NCBI GenBank assembly: GCA_947396885.1
Contig: OX377206.1
Span: 91,819,960-91,883,959, forward strand
Length of the DNA: 64,000 nucleotides
Direction of reading: 5' to 3'
Source: Heligmosomoides polygyrus polygyrus
Taxonomy: Eukaryota > Nematoda > Chromadorea > Rhabditida > Heligmosomidae
In this document: positions 11,314 through 23,992 of the stretch, piece after piece
How positions within the stretch are numbered: position 1 is the first letter of the stretch
How the letters are laid out: each line of letters opens with the position of its first letter
Notes under the pieces: model-generated
Told to the model about the DNA's origin: nothing
The model's input: only the letters and a program-made list of their open reading frames with translations
The model's database searches: none
Program-made: the position numbers and the translations under genes

Positions 11314-11727
11314 GCAATGGCGGGACCTAAAGGAAGCCTTGGCGCTGCAGCTGAAAAGTCCCTTTCTCCAAATATGGTGTACAAGATTCTGACTCTTGTC
11401 TCAAAAGCGAAATCTGTTCAGGATTAAGCTGCCAGGTCAATGCGATGCCTCGATGTGATGACGGGGACCCGGACATCTTGTCCTCGGTGCGCCCTTTGCT
11501 CCGCCCTTTCTGAGAGCAGTGTAGGAAACAACTTTCGGCCACAGAAAAGTGTTCATACTTAAGCGCCGGCGCTGTCGCTCCAGTCGTTCCAGTCGCTGCT
11601 GTCGCCTGTCCATACTTCCGCACGCTGCGCTCTCGTCGCTCTTGTCGCTGCTGTCGCGAAGTATAACATAGGCCTAAGCAGCAAATAAGTGAAGGTAGTG
11701 ATGTGAATTCTTCGAGCAAATTCAGGC

Positions 11728-12200
11728 TTACTAGGAAACTATCTCAACGGTAGGTCGGAACGGCCTAAGTGTTGTACATGGACAGAATCGCCTCTCTATG
11801 GGAAACAAGAAAATACAAACATGTCGACCCCAATACAACTCTGCGCAGAGTTAGGGACGAGGGAAGTTGGCCCGTTGGCGGTGTTAGCCCAATGCCTGGA
11901 GGCGGAGGGCACGCTAAACTTGGCAGGAAACAACGATGACGAGCGAGTAATGGTGGCGCAGTGCGTACAGGGGCGGCGTGATCCCCATAATTGCTGTTTC
12001 CTGCCAAGTTTAGCCCGCCCTCCGCCTCCAGGCATTGGGCCAACACCGCCAACGGGCCAACTTCCCACGTCCCTAACTCTGCGGAGAATTGTATTGGGGT
12101 CGAGATGTTTGCATTTTCTTGTTTCCCAGAGAGAAGCGATTCTATCCTTATACAACACTTAGGCCGTTCCGACCTACCGTTGAGATAGTTTCCTGGTTAG
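11728..12200. mobile_element. Fold-back element with about 200-bp arms
   Basis: Arms 11728 to about 11935 and about 11998 to 12200 are near-perfect inverse copies. The outer ends are CTAGGAAACTATCTCAACGG and its inverse. The inner parts share CCAATGCCTGGAGGCGGAGG with its inverse. The loop is about 60 bp (GATGACGAGCGAGTAATGG...). The long open frames on both strands are mirror images caused by the palindrome. No transposase is present. Confidence 0.92.
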
Positions 12201-12862
12201 AAAGAAGCGATGGTTTCCCGTGCTTTCTGGAGGAGTCTGAACCACCCTGTAGGATACACGCTTGCAATGATGTGGCGTCTAACTTGCGAAATCTGTTTCG
12301 ACGCATAAAGTAATATCTCGTTTTCTTATTTTCAGAACAGCTGTGTTCATAATCCACAAGAAAAACATGCAAACCGGTGAAAAACAGATTCATTCCGTTT
12401 CACATAAATCAACAAGAGTATTACAACGAAGTAAAGAACATTTGCAGCTGAACAACCGAACACGTAAAGAAGAGCATGGTTTCAACAGAATTCAAGGCCA
12501 TCAACGTATCATCAGTAGAACACCGCATAACGGTACGAGGATGCAAGACCTCTTACAGTTTCTTTACGTTTTTGGCACAGACAACATACCCTTAGATGGT
12601 GCACATAGTCAAAAAACAACAAACAACGGCTATATCCACATCTCCTACACCATTTTCAGCAGTTTGCATGAAATATCCATCCATAGATGCATTTCATCAA
12701 ACGATCTCTAGCAACAACATCTCGACAACAGCTTACTTCACCTTCTTCCTACGTGTCAACGGCTCACCGAGGGTTCTATGGGTTGAAAAAGGAACAATAA
12801 GAAATCTTACAGCTCGAAAAGAACAAAAAAGATCTCATTATGAAGTACCCTTATTTCCAAAT
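12201..12862. other. eIF2A downstream flank, no other gene seen
   Basis: This lies beyond the eIF2A stop codon in the direction of transcription, so the first part is probably its 3' untranslated region. Open frames up to 122 codons on the plus strand show no domain or splice support. Confidence 0.45.
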
Positions 12863-15800
12863 TTAGAGTGTACCACCCAACTCAGCAAGCTGTGCGAGAT
12901 ACTCCGGCTCCCTTGCTATCTTCTCCAACTGACTTGTCTGTAGCTCCTCTCCATTGGCGAGACGGGTCTCAAAGATACAGGATAACAACGATTGTTAACA
13001 ATTGTTAAAAATTCCTGCCAAAAATGAGGCAAACCTTGAGCGTGTTCACGTCCCTCAGCTTTTTCCTAATGACAAACAGCTTCTTCTCAGTCTCCGTCAT
13101 CTTCGCATTGGTTTGTTTCCCAGCCGCGGCCGCCTTTGGATCCGAAACGTCACCTATAAACACCTCATGAAAGAAGGTCTGGCACTAATTTTCCCACCCT
13201 AGGGGGATGGAAGGCTTGGCTGACATGGCTGTCAGGACGGGGAGGAACCTAACCGTGAGTCGAGCCCGGATGCAGACGAGTGCTCCTCTGACTGCGCTGT
13301 TCCTATGTAAATTTCTATATTTAAAGTTTGAAGTTGGTCCAAAGGTAGTGGAAGATTTTAACCATGAGAAATTTTCTTAATGAAGCCGGGCGACTTTCGG
13401 ACCAGACAGGATAGTTTTCAAACGAAGCTTGATCTCTTTCAAAGTGGTCAGAGATATACAGTACAGATCGCACAAAATGAAAAACCAAAAAAATAAAAAA
13501 AATGGACTCATTTCTAGAGTGTCCATCTACTACATTTTTTCTAATCAAAGACGCCAACTCTAAGAACAACAAGACCTTGACGAGAGAAAAGGTTTTTTCT
13601 TTTCAATTGAACAACATACTAGCAGGACTAAGGGATCGAAAACCATTTTACAATTGATATTGGCGCTTCTTAGTTTTCTAAAGCATACCTTACTTCTGCT
13701 TGAGGCTCTCACTATAATATTCATTTCCACCATTTTGACATAATTTGAAACTCTTCCATTGATAGAATAAACGCGCGCTATCAAACAACCAACTAGAAAG
13801 GAACTCGTCAACACCAACCTCCCTATTTCATGTCATCGGCGCCCTTATATCCTGGCCTGAAGTCTGTACGGGGAGCGGATCGAAGTCACGAATGGTCATC
13901 GCGGCTGCGGCAGCCACCGCCGGATCGTAATTAGCGGCTCCTGCGCCGCCACTGATCACTGTCGCATGTGCGGAAGCCGCTGCCGCGAACGCGTCGACTA
14001 CTCCTTTGGGCTTTACATAAAGCTCTCACTGGTTTTTGTCCAGCTATTCGGCCAACTATGATTTTCTTTCGTCAGAAAGGCCACTGGATACCTTCTAAGT
14101 CGTAAAGAGAGCGACGAAGTCAATTGATCATAGCCGGTAGGGAATTAGAACAGGACGCTGAAGACTGGATCGAATGAATACAAGGGACCAATGTGTCGGA
14201 CTTGGAATTATTTTTAGAAAATAAATCCAAACTGATGAGGAAAACTTAAGGACAAAAATTAAGGGTGTTGCCAAATTGATGTAAGCAAACATAAGAACGG
14301 CGGAAAATAATCTCCTGAAGAAGGTAAATAAAGGGAGTATAACGGCGTAGAAGTAAATCATTAGGACTGCAAGGAGGCCTAATGAGAGTACTCTCAGATC
14401 TTAAAGATTCGCAGGCTCTTAAAATGTGTTGTTGAAATCTATCCTGGTTCTTCTTCACCTCTCGCCTGCCACATGACGGAAATGTCGTCGCGGCTGCGGT
14501 GGAGGATGTCGCGCTAGCGGCGGGTCAAGGCAGCGAGTCGGAAGACGTAGCCGAGGAGTTGCCGCATTGCGGCATAGGTCGCCGCGATTAGCGATGACAT
14601 TCATAAGTTCAGACCCTCACCCAGTCTGTACACGCCTCGCAAAGCACACTACCCAAGACCGGTTTACGTAGAAAAAGAAACAAAAAATATGGAGATCTAC
14701 AAAAAAGTAGGGAATAATCCTAAATTAATCACCTTTTCGTAGATGCGGTGGAACGTAGGCAACTGCTTGTTTGGCGACACCAACGGGCTGATTATGAGAC
14801 GGATCGTCAGCATCCTTAAACAACGACGATTAACGATTATCTACTAACACCTCGACACCATGCTGTAAGTCGCTGCTTCACCCTATGGTCAGTTCATGAT
14901 TTCAGTGGAAAAAATGAGCTCAGTTACAGATATATTCTTTTATACGGTTAGATTCTATGCATCCTTGTTAGCCACACAACCAACAGGTCTCGTGAACGAA
15001 CGTCTCTCCATGTCCGACTCCCAATGAATCTTGGCATCTTTGATGTAATAGACGAGAAATCTCTTCAGCGTAGCTAAGACTGGGATAAGCTTTTATTGTG
15101 GTTCCGCTTCGGCGTTGTCGCCTTCTTCAGAGCCAGGAAAAGTCGAAGTCATTTGAGAAACTTTTCATGGTCTCTTAGCCTTTTGGATGGGTTGCTTCAA
15201 GATGAAATAGCATTTGGAAGGGTAGTTTCTCAAATGACTTCGACGTTTCCAGGCTCTGAAAAAGACGACAAATTCGAAACGTAAGCCGCAATTAAGGATT
15301 GTACCAATCTTGGTGGCTACGCTGAAGGAACTGAACGCTACTGCCATCTCAGCTCTTAAAAGCAATGCAAAACAACAGAGTAAAACGCGTGCCTCTTTGA
15401 ATTAACACCGTCTAGCTCACTTAGGATGTTCAAAACTAATACTATATCAATCGATTGAGCAACAAATGACCGACATTCGAGAGTCCAACCAAATGTATAT
15501 TGCAATAGTGAAACTGACGAAGTATTTCAAGACAGAAATATAGCTCACCTTCTTCTTGATTCGTAATCCTGCACATTCCTTTTCGGCACTTGTCAGCTCC
15601 TTCACCTCGAACTTGTTGTAGCTATGCATCGGGCGGAATTTTACCTATAGATCAGTTCTTCAAATGAGGAAGATATAAAGAGTTCGTGTTTATGTATCGG
15701 TGATGCGGAAAGGGTGTGTCGGTGACAAATCACCCCTCCAGTATGCTGAGGAACATCTTTGGACAGCCCCAGAATGTTAACGGGAAAGAAACTGTGAAAG

Positions 15801-18800
15801 AAAATGTTCGCTTCATAGCGAAAAACTAGCGATACAAAGGGAAATCGGTATATTGCGGTAGATAGAGGGAAAGTAACAGCACCTAACGTTTGCGAAGAAG
15901 AATCGTTTGGGGAACATGAGAAGAAAGGTAACTATCTGGGCGCGTTTTATAACCGCTATACTAAAACCGCTAACTCAAATATGAGAACATTGGCATTAAA
16001 GAACCATGAACACTTTTACCTCTGATGGTTCAGATAAAACCTATTTTGTTAAAGTTTTTTTTGTTAAAGTTTTAATTCGCTCACCTGCCATAACTCCTCC
16101 TCTGGCGATTTGTAGTGCACTTCTTTAATCAGCTTTCCAGAATAGTGCCAAATCCTGAAAAGATTTTCACTTGGCAGATGTTACAAGACGCAGATGTTAC
16201 AAGACGAACATATCTTCCTCTTAGCATGACACGAAATGAAAGCTTAGGTTCATGTTCATGTAAGGTGGTACCTTCTTATTTATTAAAATATTTGGTAATT
16301 TGCGAGATTCTCACGACCACAAAATATACATTTCCCAATGAAGCATAAACAAGGGTGCTATAACAAATGGGTGTATAAATAACTTCATTTCGAGTTGGTA
16401 TTCTTCATCAATGCACAAGAAGATATCCTCTGTAATCACGGAACCGCTAAGGCCTATGTTATACCATCGCTCACCTCCAGTGAAGCTCAGCGATAAGCTC
16501 CCAAATCGATAAACAAAGAATCTATATCTTATCATTAGGCTTCGCTAGGCGTGAGTGATATTATAACATAGGCCTAATACAGAAACTCCCACATTTTTGC
16601 TCAGAGGCACCCTCAAGGTATCGCCAAGAATACTCGTATAGAAAAAGCTTAACAAAAACCGAGACCTACCTGAACCCATTGTCTATTCGAAGACGAGGAG
16701 TAGTGGTAGCTGTTAAGAAGTGCTGTCCATCAGGAGCCCACTCAAACAACGTTGTGTTTGGCACCTCAATCTAAATAAAATTTTACCTAGATGTACTATA
16801 CAAAATAAAATAAAAAAACAGAAAGTGAAAATGTCTATGCACTGACCGCGACTATTTGCTTCTTTTTCTCCACATCCCAGAACTCCATTTTACCCGATGC
16901 GAGATTTCCAAAACCACAAGTCAATAGTACATTGCCAAATGAGTTGTAGAAAACGTCATTCCGCGGTCCTCCGTCCACTTTGAACGTTTCGTCGCCTCGA
17001 AGATTAAACAGACTAACCTAAACGATCTCATTGAAAAAAGGTCTAAAAGAATGACCTGCATTCCTACCATAGCTGGCATGTAACCATAGCAGACGCAAAA
17101 TTCTCTGCCGTTTGGATTCCATTTCGCAGCGTGTACAGGACCCGTCTTACTGAGTTGAACTTTGAAAGAATCTTGAGTAGTTATATTAAGTAGGTAGATC
17201 TGAAATTGGTCTCTTACTCCACGAGGGCAATACAAACAAATAGACTATGACGGGAAATGATAGCACTTACATGCTGCTCTCCATAATACGACTGGTTGGT
17301 GCAATCCACATCGAGATAAGATAGTACAAGAACAGCATTGCCTGCAAAGTCTCATGAACTATGTGTAAATGCTTTGCGTACAGTGAAAAGAATTCTTGCA
17401 AGTACATAGTATCACTGATGCGCCAGAAGTCCAGAATTATTAGGACACATCTAAGGAAACTGAAAAAAGCGAAAGTGAGGTTTTCAACAAATTGATCTTC
17501 TCGCAAAAATTGAGTAATAACCCACCAGAAAAATCTTCTAAGGGACCTCTTAGAAAAACATAGACGTACTTAACCCCAAATCAAATACGGCGAAGTAAAA
17601 TGGACCCAAAAGCTGAAAAACGCTTTTGCTCACAAAGCGAAAACTACACCGAAGCGACATTGGGTCCGTCAGTCTAACCAAATCTACGAAAATGCCAATT
17701 TGCCCTCACCTAAGTGCGTCATTTGTATTGAACACCTTGGTAGAAAATAAGAACTGTATTAGAGCTGAGAGAAGCAGAAAGCTCAACGACTCTGAACACA
17801 AAAAAAAGACATGGAAAACTATTCGGCAATAAGCGCTACTACGCGTCGTGTAACTGACACTTTTTAAACGAGAAAAGACAAGAGAAGGGTCATATTGAAC
17901 AAACCATGTCTTAGGTTCCAGCTTTGTTTCGCAATGACCCTTACTACACGCTTCTCAGAAATATGGTTATTGGACATTCTCTCATATACAAAGGAGTCAC
18001 GTGTATATGGAGAACAGGAGGAATTCCACTTTAGAAACACTGAGATTATCTACCCGGCTAATCAGACTTCTTCTTCCAAGTAACGGATGAAGGGCGTTCC
18101 CACAACTTTTCAAAACACTGCTACAAATTCCTCTAACTGTAAACGATGGAACACGTGGAAGTACTCGGACTTGTATTCACAGGCATTCGTTTCGAACTCA
18201 AATCCTTTCTATATGTTCTCGAACATATACGAACAAGAACAGCATCCCTTACTTACAAAAAAAGCCCTGAATATGATCACGAAAATGGACTCACCTTTGC
18301 AATTCCACAGAAGAGTGGCTGTTTCCGTTTTGAAGAAATTCTTCGCAGCAACTGTTGCATAAGGCGGATCAAGAGTTCGGATTTGAACACGGCCCGGTGC
18401 AGACTGAAACAATTGTTATTAACGACTGACAACCTACAGATCCACGGAATAAACCTACTCCAGCAGCCGGTGTGTAACATGCCACATGAAATGGTGGATT
18501 TCCCGGGCTCACGGCAAAGGACTTAATGTTCTGCACAACGAGTTTCCGATCGTATTTTTCTGAAAATAGTTAAGGAAGTGCGCTATCAAGCAGAATCGAC
18601 ACTATCGCCTGGAACAATGTGATTTTAAGCATGTCTTGACTGCAGTTCCCAAACATTCGCATGTTCCACATCTTTGGTGAATCAAATCACAGCAATTTGA
18701 ATAGCGGCATCCGGTTTGGTGAAGCTCATTTGAAAGCATAATGCTACAGGATCGAACATTTACGATGAAACATATCTGGTTACTCAACAAAGGAGCTTGA

Positions 18801-20917
18801 GAAAAGAATTATTGAGTTTTTTTTTCTCACAGAATGAGCTTTTAAAATGCTAATGAAAGATTCAAAATCAATCCCTGAAACTACTCCTTTGGACGAAGTG
18901 AGCTAGAATGGACCTTATGACAATAAAGTCCGAAAAGTGAAAATTGCTAACTGCAATTTTGCAACGACAACATGCAATGTATGCTTCACATTATTCGACT
19001 TTCAGAATCACAATGGAATAGTCTACGCAACCCTCAAAGAAAGGTAACATCTGCCCTTTCTTTCCGATGCTTAAAAAAGAACAACAAACAAGCGAGCCAT
19101 TAGAGGACCTACCGAATTGGCAGCCTTTATGAATGAGTAGTTCACTACCAACGAGTCGCACAGCAACACTCTCATCATCAGAGAACTGCGGCATCCACGT
19201 GACCTTAAAAGTATGTGTTAAGATTGCCCGAATTATGGAGAATATTTATGGCTGAACGTCATTCAACATCACGCTATTAGAAATTGACCTACAATACATC
19301 TGTATGTTAGTTAAATGAACAAACAAAAGGAAGTACTATAGAAAGAGCGGTTGGCACCGGAAAACGTAGTTGAGAATGAAACGACTTTCACGGAATCCAC
19401 CCAGCGGGACCTATATCAACGCGCTTTAAAGCGAAGGTAACAGATGTCTAGACTTTTGAAGAAACTGAATACAGCTGAACCAGGTCCAAAGGCTGGATAT
19501 GTGGAACGATATAAAATGATAATTTTAAAGAGAAGTTCGTTAACTATACTGTCAACAAAAACACTGGAGTGTGAAAGTCCTTCTGAAAGCTTATAAGGTG
19601 TATGTGAGACCGCTCCTTGAGAGTTCATGCTACGTGTTTCCCCTTCAAAACAGAAAGATGTTCTGATGATAGAGAAGATTCAAAACGATTTCACTAAGAA
19701 GATTCTATTGCGAAATGGTGGATTGCTGCACGATAGAATCCCTGAAGCTAGCAGCATTAGGAATGTCCATCTGTGAATTTCATGACTCAGGTCAAGGAGA
19801 CACTACCTTGATGTAGTTATGGTCTATAAACTTAATCAACCATCTGCTTGCACAACATTCTACAGCGTACTTCCCTCATCCTCAAAGGATGCGACCGATA
19901 AGTTGTTCTTTTAGATAGCATAAAACCACACTAAGACCCACGTTTTTTACAGTTAAAGCCAGGTTGAGGTACCTCAACTGGAGTAAGACGAGAACTGTTC
20001 CGACTCCTCCTTCTTTCTTCCTACGAGTAAAAGCGACTATACTCGGCGCAGAAAAGGAAGCCTTGTGATGCGCTTTCCACGTTTCCAGTCATTCAATCAT
20101 CTAATTATTCCATGTTCACGTTTCTGTATAACGTATGCCTTTAACGGCGTGATAAATGAAAGAAAACGTCACTGACTTATGTCTGGGTAGAAGCAATGAA
20201 ACGTTTTCGTGAACTTCATAACTAGTTAGAGTCCTCTGAAGGCAAAAACAGATGGATCTCAAGTGAGAAGGACCGATTTTTTCTACACAACTTGACTGGA
20301 CGATTGGGTTTTGTATCCCCAGCATGGGTAAGCTGTTTTTCCTTTCCCTATGGTATTTCTCACTTTTTAAAACAAAAACAGACGTATACAGTGACAGCGC
20401 CACAGAGAAGAGAAGAGCAAAATTCGAACCTCCTTCGAAGCCGTGAGTGTGGCTACATGCCTGCCATCAACTGTGCTGTATACTCGCAGATTGGGACCGG
20501 GCTTCTGGTCCGGCGACACCTTAACATAACACAAAAATGCTACATACAGATGAACTATTTCTGGTAAATATCAAAGTAAGTATAAACCTTGTTTCCAAAG
20601 ATGGCATACGGCTCAAAAGTGAACATATGTGTGTCACGCGGAGAGAACATGATATGCTTGGTCCTTTTGAGGTCCACATTTATTACTTCTGTTTCAGTGG
20701 CGATTTCGAAGGCTCGTGTTCTTTAAAAGAGCATCAGAAATTACGCAATACTATTGAACACATGATAAACGAAACCAACTTCTTTGAATCGCAGTATGCG
20801 AAAAATTGGCCATTGTTGCTGAACTGAAACACGGTACATGGATTCTCTTTCGGCGTTCTGAAATGACGAAATTAAGTATCACGATCCACCAATACCGCTG
20901 CGCTGATCCAAGTTTAT
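12863..20917 (-). CDS. eif2a: Eukaryotic translation initiation factor 2A (eIF2A), multi-exon
   Basis: eIF2A is a cytosolic WD-repeat factor that binds 40S ribosomes and can deliver Met-tRNAi. Phase-compatible GT-AG exons in coding order are 20883-20917, 20780-20857, 20588-20720, 20430-20519, 19113-19203, 18459-18559, 18295-18403, 17271-17341, 17068-17199, 16847-17017, 16670-16770, 16085-16154, 15549-15644, 14733-14814, 13035-13153 and 12863-12967 (TAA). Two tentative alanine/serine-rich linker exons are 13890-14024 and 13249-13302. Diagnostic segments include KTGPVHAAKWNPNGREF, YGYMPAM, VFYNSFGNVLLTCGFGNL, KMEFWDV, FEWAPDGQHFLTATTTPRLR, IWHYSGKLI, VAYVPPHLRK and the C-terminal coiled coil KKLFVIRKKLRDVNTLK. 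About 525 residues are visible, against about 580 for the family, excluding the linkers. The start-codon exon was not found. Introns hold two MITEs and a LINE fragment. Confidence 0.95.
15089..15297. mobile_element. Palindromic MITE in an eIF2A intron
   Basis: Arms of about 75-85 bp (15089-15175 and 15222-15297) share GAAGTCATTTGAGAAAC and its inverse, plus CTTCTTCAGAGCC and its inverse. The outer ends are TTATTGTGGTTCCGCTTCGG and a diverged inverse. The motif GCCTTCTTCAGAGCC also occurs at 29082-29130. It sits wholly within the intron between exons 15549-15644 and 14733-14814. Confidence 0.85.
16449..16578. mobile_element. TTAGGCC-type MITE in an eIF2A intron
   Basis: The ends TAAGGCCTATGTTATAC and TATAACATAGGCCTAAT are inverse copies. 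Inner ATCGCTCAC pairs with GTGAGTGAT. It lies between exons 16670-16770 and 16085-16154 and shares its termini with elements at 10452-11677, 50685-50925 and 57470-57645. Confidence 0.85.
19560..19910 (+). pseudogene. CR1/Jockey-like LINE fragment in an eIF2A intron
   Basis: Read with frameshifts, the plus strand gives LLKAYKVYVRPLLE, then EKIQNDFTKKILLRNG. These correspond to the region after the catalytic core of CR1/Jockey-type reverse transcriptases (compare AFESYVRPIVEAGTT and ESIQKSFTRKLMM in the better copy at 44338-49351). It is antisense to eIF2A and lies between exons 20430-20519 and 19113-19203. Confidence 0.75.
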
Positions 20918-22119
20918 CTGGACAGAAAATGCTCCTTAAGAACAGCAATAGAGACATCTGTTCTGTATTTTTTCCCTTTTTTGAGCTTCTTGAATCTACA
21001 CACTGGTCTACCAATGTGTTTGTTCTCCCCTGCCGCGTTCTACGCCCTCATTGACAGTTTCACACAACGAAAATTTTTCTTTTTTTCTTTCGCTTGATGC
21101 GATGGAGGTCGGGAGGGGGGGGGGGGGGGGTTCGGTTCTCCTGCGGTGCGACGTTTTTGCATTTCAACTGACTGGTTGAGATTTGAAGGGTTTTGACGTC
21201 TACACAAATTGCTGACGTTTTCTGCGCATTTTTTCAGCTGCATGCACTTCTGCACTCGAATAGCGCAAAACCCAATTGTGGACTCCCCTGACCGACGCAA
21301 GCAGTTTCCACACGAGCAGCTTGGATTACCCACACTCCGGAGTCCCTTCCTTTGCCTGGTTCGTCATTTCCTAACTAAACCCCCACAGAAGAACTCGAAT
21401 TGTGAAAACAACAGCATAAAACGCTCCACCATGTAGGACATGATGAATAAGTGAAGAAATGACGGGGAGAGGGAGCTAAAGGAGCAGGGCGCCCGCAAGT
21501 TTCCGCGCTCCATCGCCAATCGGCTTTGATACCAGTTGCAGACTGGTGCAATGTAACTGCACTCGCAAAGGTGAAGGTGGTTCAGAAGCATTGTGAACAG
21601 TATTCAAGTCAAAATACACTAAGAATTTAGACAAATACAACAAAAACATGATGACAACAGCAGAACCGTTTCCCATCCCTGGTCATGGTGTACGGTCCCA
21701 TAGCGAGGGCCCATGGTCTGTATGAGAATCCTCCAACTTGGAGAACAACTCCTGCAGGCTTATTCGCAATCCCAAACAATTAGGGACATATACGGAATAC
21801 CAGAAAAAATTAAAAAAGAAATATGCGTTCTCCGCTCAGGCTGCCAGTCCCGGACTATGAACAGGCCCTAAATACAATTTCATCGAAGTACGAAGAAAGG
21901 AATTCTGTCTCATTTGCTGCGGGACCTGTACAATTCTCAGATCCCGCACCCACTCACTCCACACTATACATTGGATCCGAATGAATCACTTTCGAATACC
22001 CGGTCGGCTATATCCGATCTTCCGATTATCCAGAGTCCGTAAAAACACCGTTGTCCGAATAATCCAATTACCCAGGGTCGCAAATTGCCGTTACCCGAAG
22101 CATTGATATTCGAAGATCT
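20918..22119. other. eIF2A upstream region, no further exon placed
   Basis: It should contain the first exon and promoter of eIF2A on the minus strand, but no ATG exon with matching phase was identified. A 16-base G run lies at 21115-21130. No repeat family was recognised. Confidence 0.4.
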
Positions 22120-22625
22120 TATTAGTGAAGGGTTTCTTTCGAACTCCCATGGAAATTCAAGTGGAGACCAGTTTCATTAGGAAGAGCTCGGAATGCCGAA
22201 TACGAATATGGCTGTCAAAATTGCAAATTGAAACTCCTGAGCTAGTTGTGACCTGTCGAATTTGGGTGACCGGAATACAGGCTGACCGTGCGAAACAGCT
22301 GGCGCGAGAGCAGTGAGGGATCATGATGTGCAAAACAAGAGCAAGCCATAGGAATCGAACCAACAACCTCACACCCGACAAACCGGAGCACTACCCCTGC
22401 GCCACTGCCGACGTTGGCCGACCGTTCTTACGGAGGTCCCATCCCTCACCGCTCTCGCGCCAGCTCTTTCGCACGGCCATCCTTCCGGCCACTCAACTTC
22501 GACAGGTCATAACTCGCTCAGGAATTACATTTTGCAATTTTGACACCCATACTCGCAATCAGCATTCTGAGCTCTTTCTAATGAGCCTGGTTTCCACTTG
22601 AAATTCTATAGGAGGTCGAAACCCT
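22120..22625. mobile_element. Fold-back element with tRNA-like loop, copy 1
   Basis: Two inverse arms (about 22120-22320 and 22420-22625) match each other: GAAGGGTTTC pairs with GAAACCCTTC, GTGGAGACCAGTTTCATTAG with a diverged inverse, and GCGCGAGAGCAGTGAGGGAT with its inverse. The loop holds a tRNA-like sequence on the minus strand. A second copy with the same arms lies at 56105-56660. Confidence 0.85.
22343..22412 (-). repeat. tRNA-like sequence in the fold-back loop
   Basis: The minus strand reads CAGTGGCGCAGGGGTAGTGC (A-box-like) and, about 35 bases later, TTGGTTCGATTCC, an exact B-box core. The flanking acceptor stem does not pair well, so I call it a tRNA-derived sequence, not a functional tRNA gene. 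It probably still carries internal polymerase III promoter boxes. Confidence 0.65.
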
Positions 22626-23639
22626 TCCCTTGCTAGTTTTGATCTAATGTAATGTAATGTATGCTCCAATACGATAGCAAACAACTGCCATCGAGTTTCT
22701 TCCTTGATTCAAGTTAACGGAGAATATCGGTCTGCACTGCGTAATAAGGCGCTTAATTGTATGAACATAAGATCCAAAAGCTGGAGTAGAAGTGACATAT
22801 TTCTCAAGATAACCCCCATTGAGTTACTTTGCACTACAATAAAAATTACTGCAAAACTTCGAGTATATGAGATTCGCTACAGGTCAGGACTTTCCTACTA
22901 GAATCGCTAAAAACAACTTACTGGCTATCCTCAAATAAAGTGGTGAAGTCAGATCCCAGACCACGTCTCAACGAAAAACCATCGTTACCGCGAACTGAAA
23001 TTTCACTTTTAGTCATGAATATGGCAGCTGATTCAATAGTTAGTTTGTACGAGGCCTGATGTAGTCTCAAGCAGTGCCTCGATTTAAGAAAAAACCGAGT
23101 TAAAGTTCCCCTTTGATTTTTTTAAACGCATTCATAGTATGCGGTGGATTTACAACGGAAACAAGAAAGCTAAAAGAATTAAGCATCTCTGACAGGAAGC
23201 ATCTCTGACAAGGAGCAAGACGATAAAATTAAACCACACCTGCATAGACCAGATTATCGCCCATTTCGGACCCTACGTCGTCCGGAAGATGAAGTGAGTA
23301 GCAACTGGTCCGGTCCTCCACATGAAAGAAGGTACCGTTTGAAAGACTTTGATTAGAGCGCGAAATTCAAATTGGGCAACGTATTGCAGCGAGACAGCCA
23401 TTGGCTTGTTCTGTAATTAGCAGGTCAGAAGTCGAATGTTCAGTCACATGCTTATTATACCCATGACATTGTGTGTAGGTGAAAACGCTTTCTAGCGACG
23501 AAGGAATCGAAGTGCCTTGATATGAGTGCGCTTGCTGCCGGTTCTTCGGTTGGAGTTCTCCTCCCCGTACAACATGGTTCCTCAGCGTTTACTTCTGCAG
23601 AAGTCAAAGAAGGATACACAAAAGTTCTTAGTGATGGAA
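22626..23639. other. No recognised feature
   Basis: Apart from a short direct repeat of TAATG near 22648, nothing recognisable was found. Open frames are short and unsupported. Confidence 0.45.
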
Positions 23640-23956
23640 TTGCACGTAGTTCAGTGGTAAGGTCGCCGCCTGCCACGCGTGCGCTCAGGGATCGATTCCT
23701 GCGATGTAATCAACGTGGCACGCGAAACCTGCTCCCGTAGATCTGCCGGCACTATTGTACTTTCCTCGACTCCACGGGTCAAGGAGAGGTCGGAAAAAAA
23801 ATTTTCCCCCAACCTCCGGCTAGGGGGTTATTTGGGGTGCTGATCACGAATCTGACATTCGTTTTTCGTTTTACGCTGGAGTACGGTAGGTTACGGTAGG
23901 CGCGGGTGACTAAGGCTGCCAAGGTCATGGTCACCGATTTCGCCAAAACTTCGGCT
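23640..23956 (+). repeat. tRNA-Gly-headed SINE with an RTE-like 3' tail
   Basis: The head TAGTTCAGTGGTAAGG...CGCCTGCCACGCG...GGATCGATTCCTG follows the layout of tRNA-Gly(GCC), including the CTGCCACGCG anticodon arm. Downstream, CTCCACGGGTCAAGGAGAGG and the CTTCGGCTAGGGGG..TTATTTGGGGTGCTGATCACG block match the 3' region of the RTE copies at 24190-24880 and 31153-31865 (minus strand). A SINE that borrows the tail of its partner LINE is a known arrangement. A run of 16 G (23957-23972) ends it. Confidence 0.75.
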
Positions 23957-23992
23957 GGGGGGGGGGGGGGGGCTATTGGAAAAGACGGAGGT

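Larger units (their letters stand above)
10452..11677. mobile_element. Possible 1.2 kb TIR element of the TTAGGCC family
   Basis: The left end reads TAAGGCCCTGTTCATACTTC. The right end, read inverted, gives TTAGGCCTATGTTATACTTC. GC-rich subterminal CGCTC..GTCGC motifs lie inside both ends, so the stretch may be one non-autonomous element. Similar CCTGTTCATACTTCC and CCTGTCCATACTTCC blocks occur internally near 10617 and 11606, so two shorter neighbouring MITEs are an alternative. Another MITE (10836-10977) is nested inside, and a possible captured coding fragment lies at 11044-11313. Confidence 0.5.

Noticed and set aside
11765..12162. Protein genes on both strands (95-120 codons)
   Set aside because: The frames mirror each other because the region is a long palindrome.
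22343..22412. Functional tRNA gene in the fold-back loop
   Set aside because: The acceptor stem does not pair, and the sequence lies inside a repeated fold-back element.
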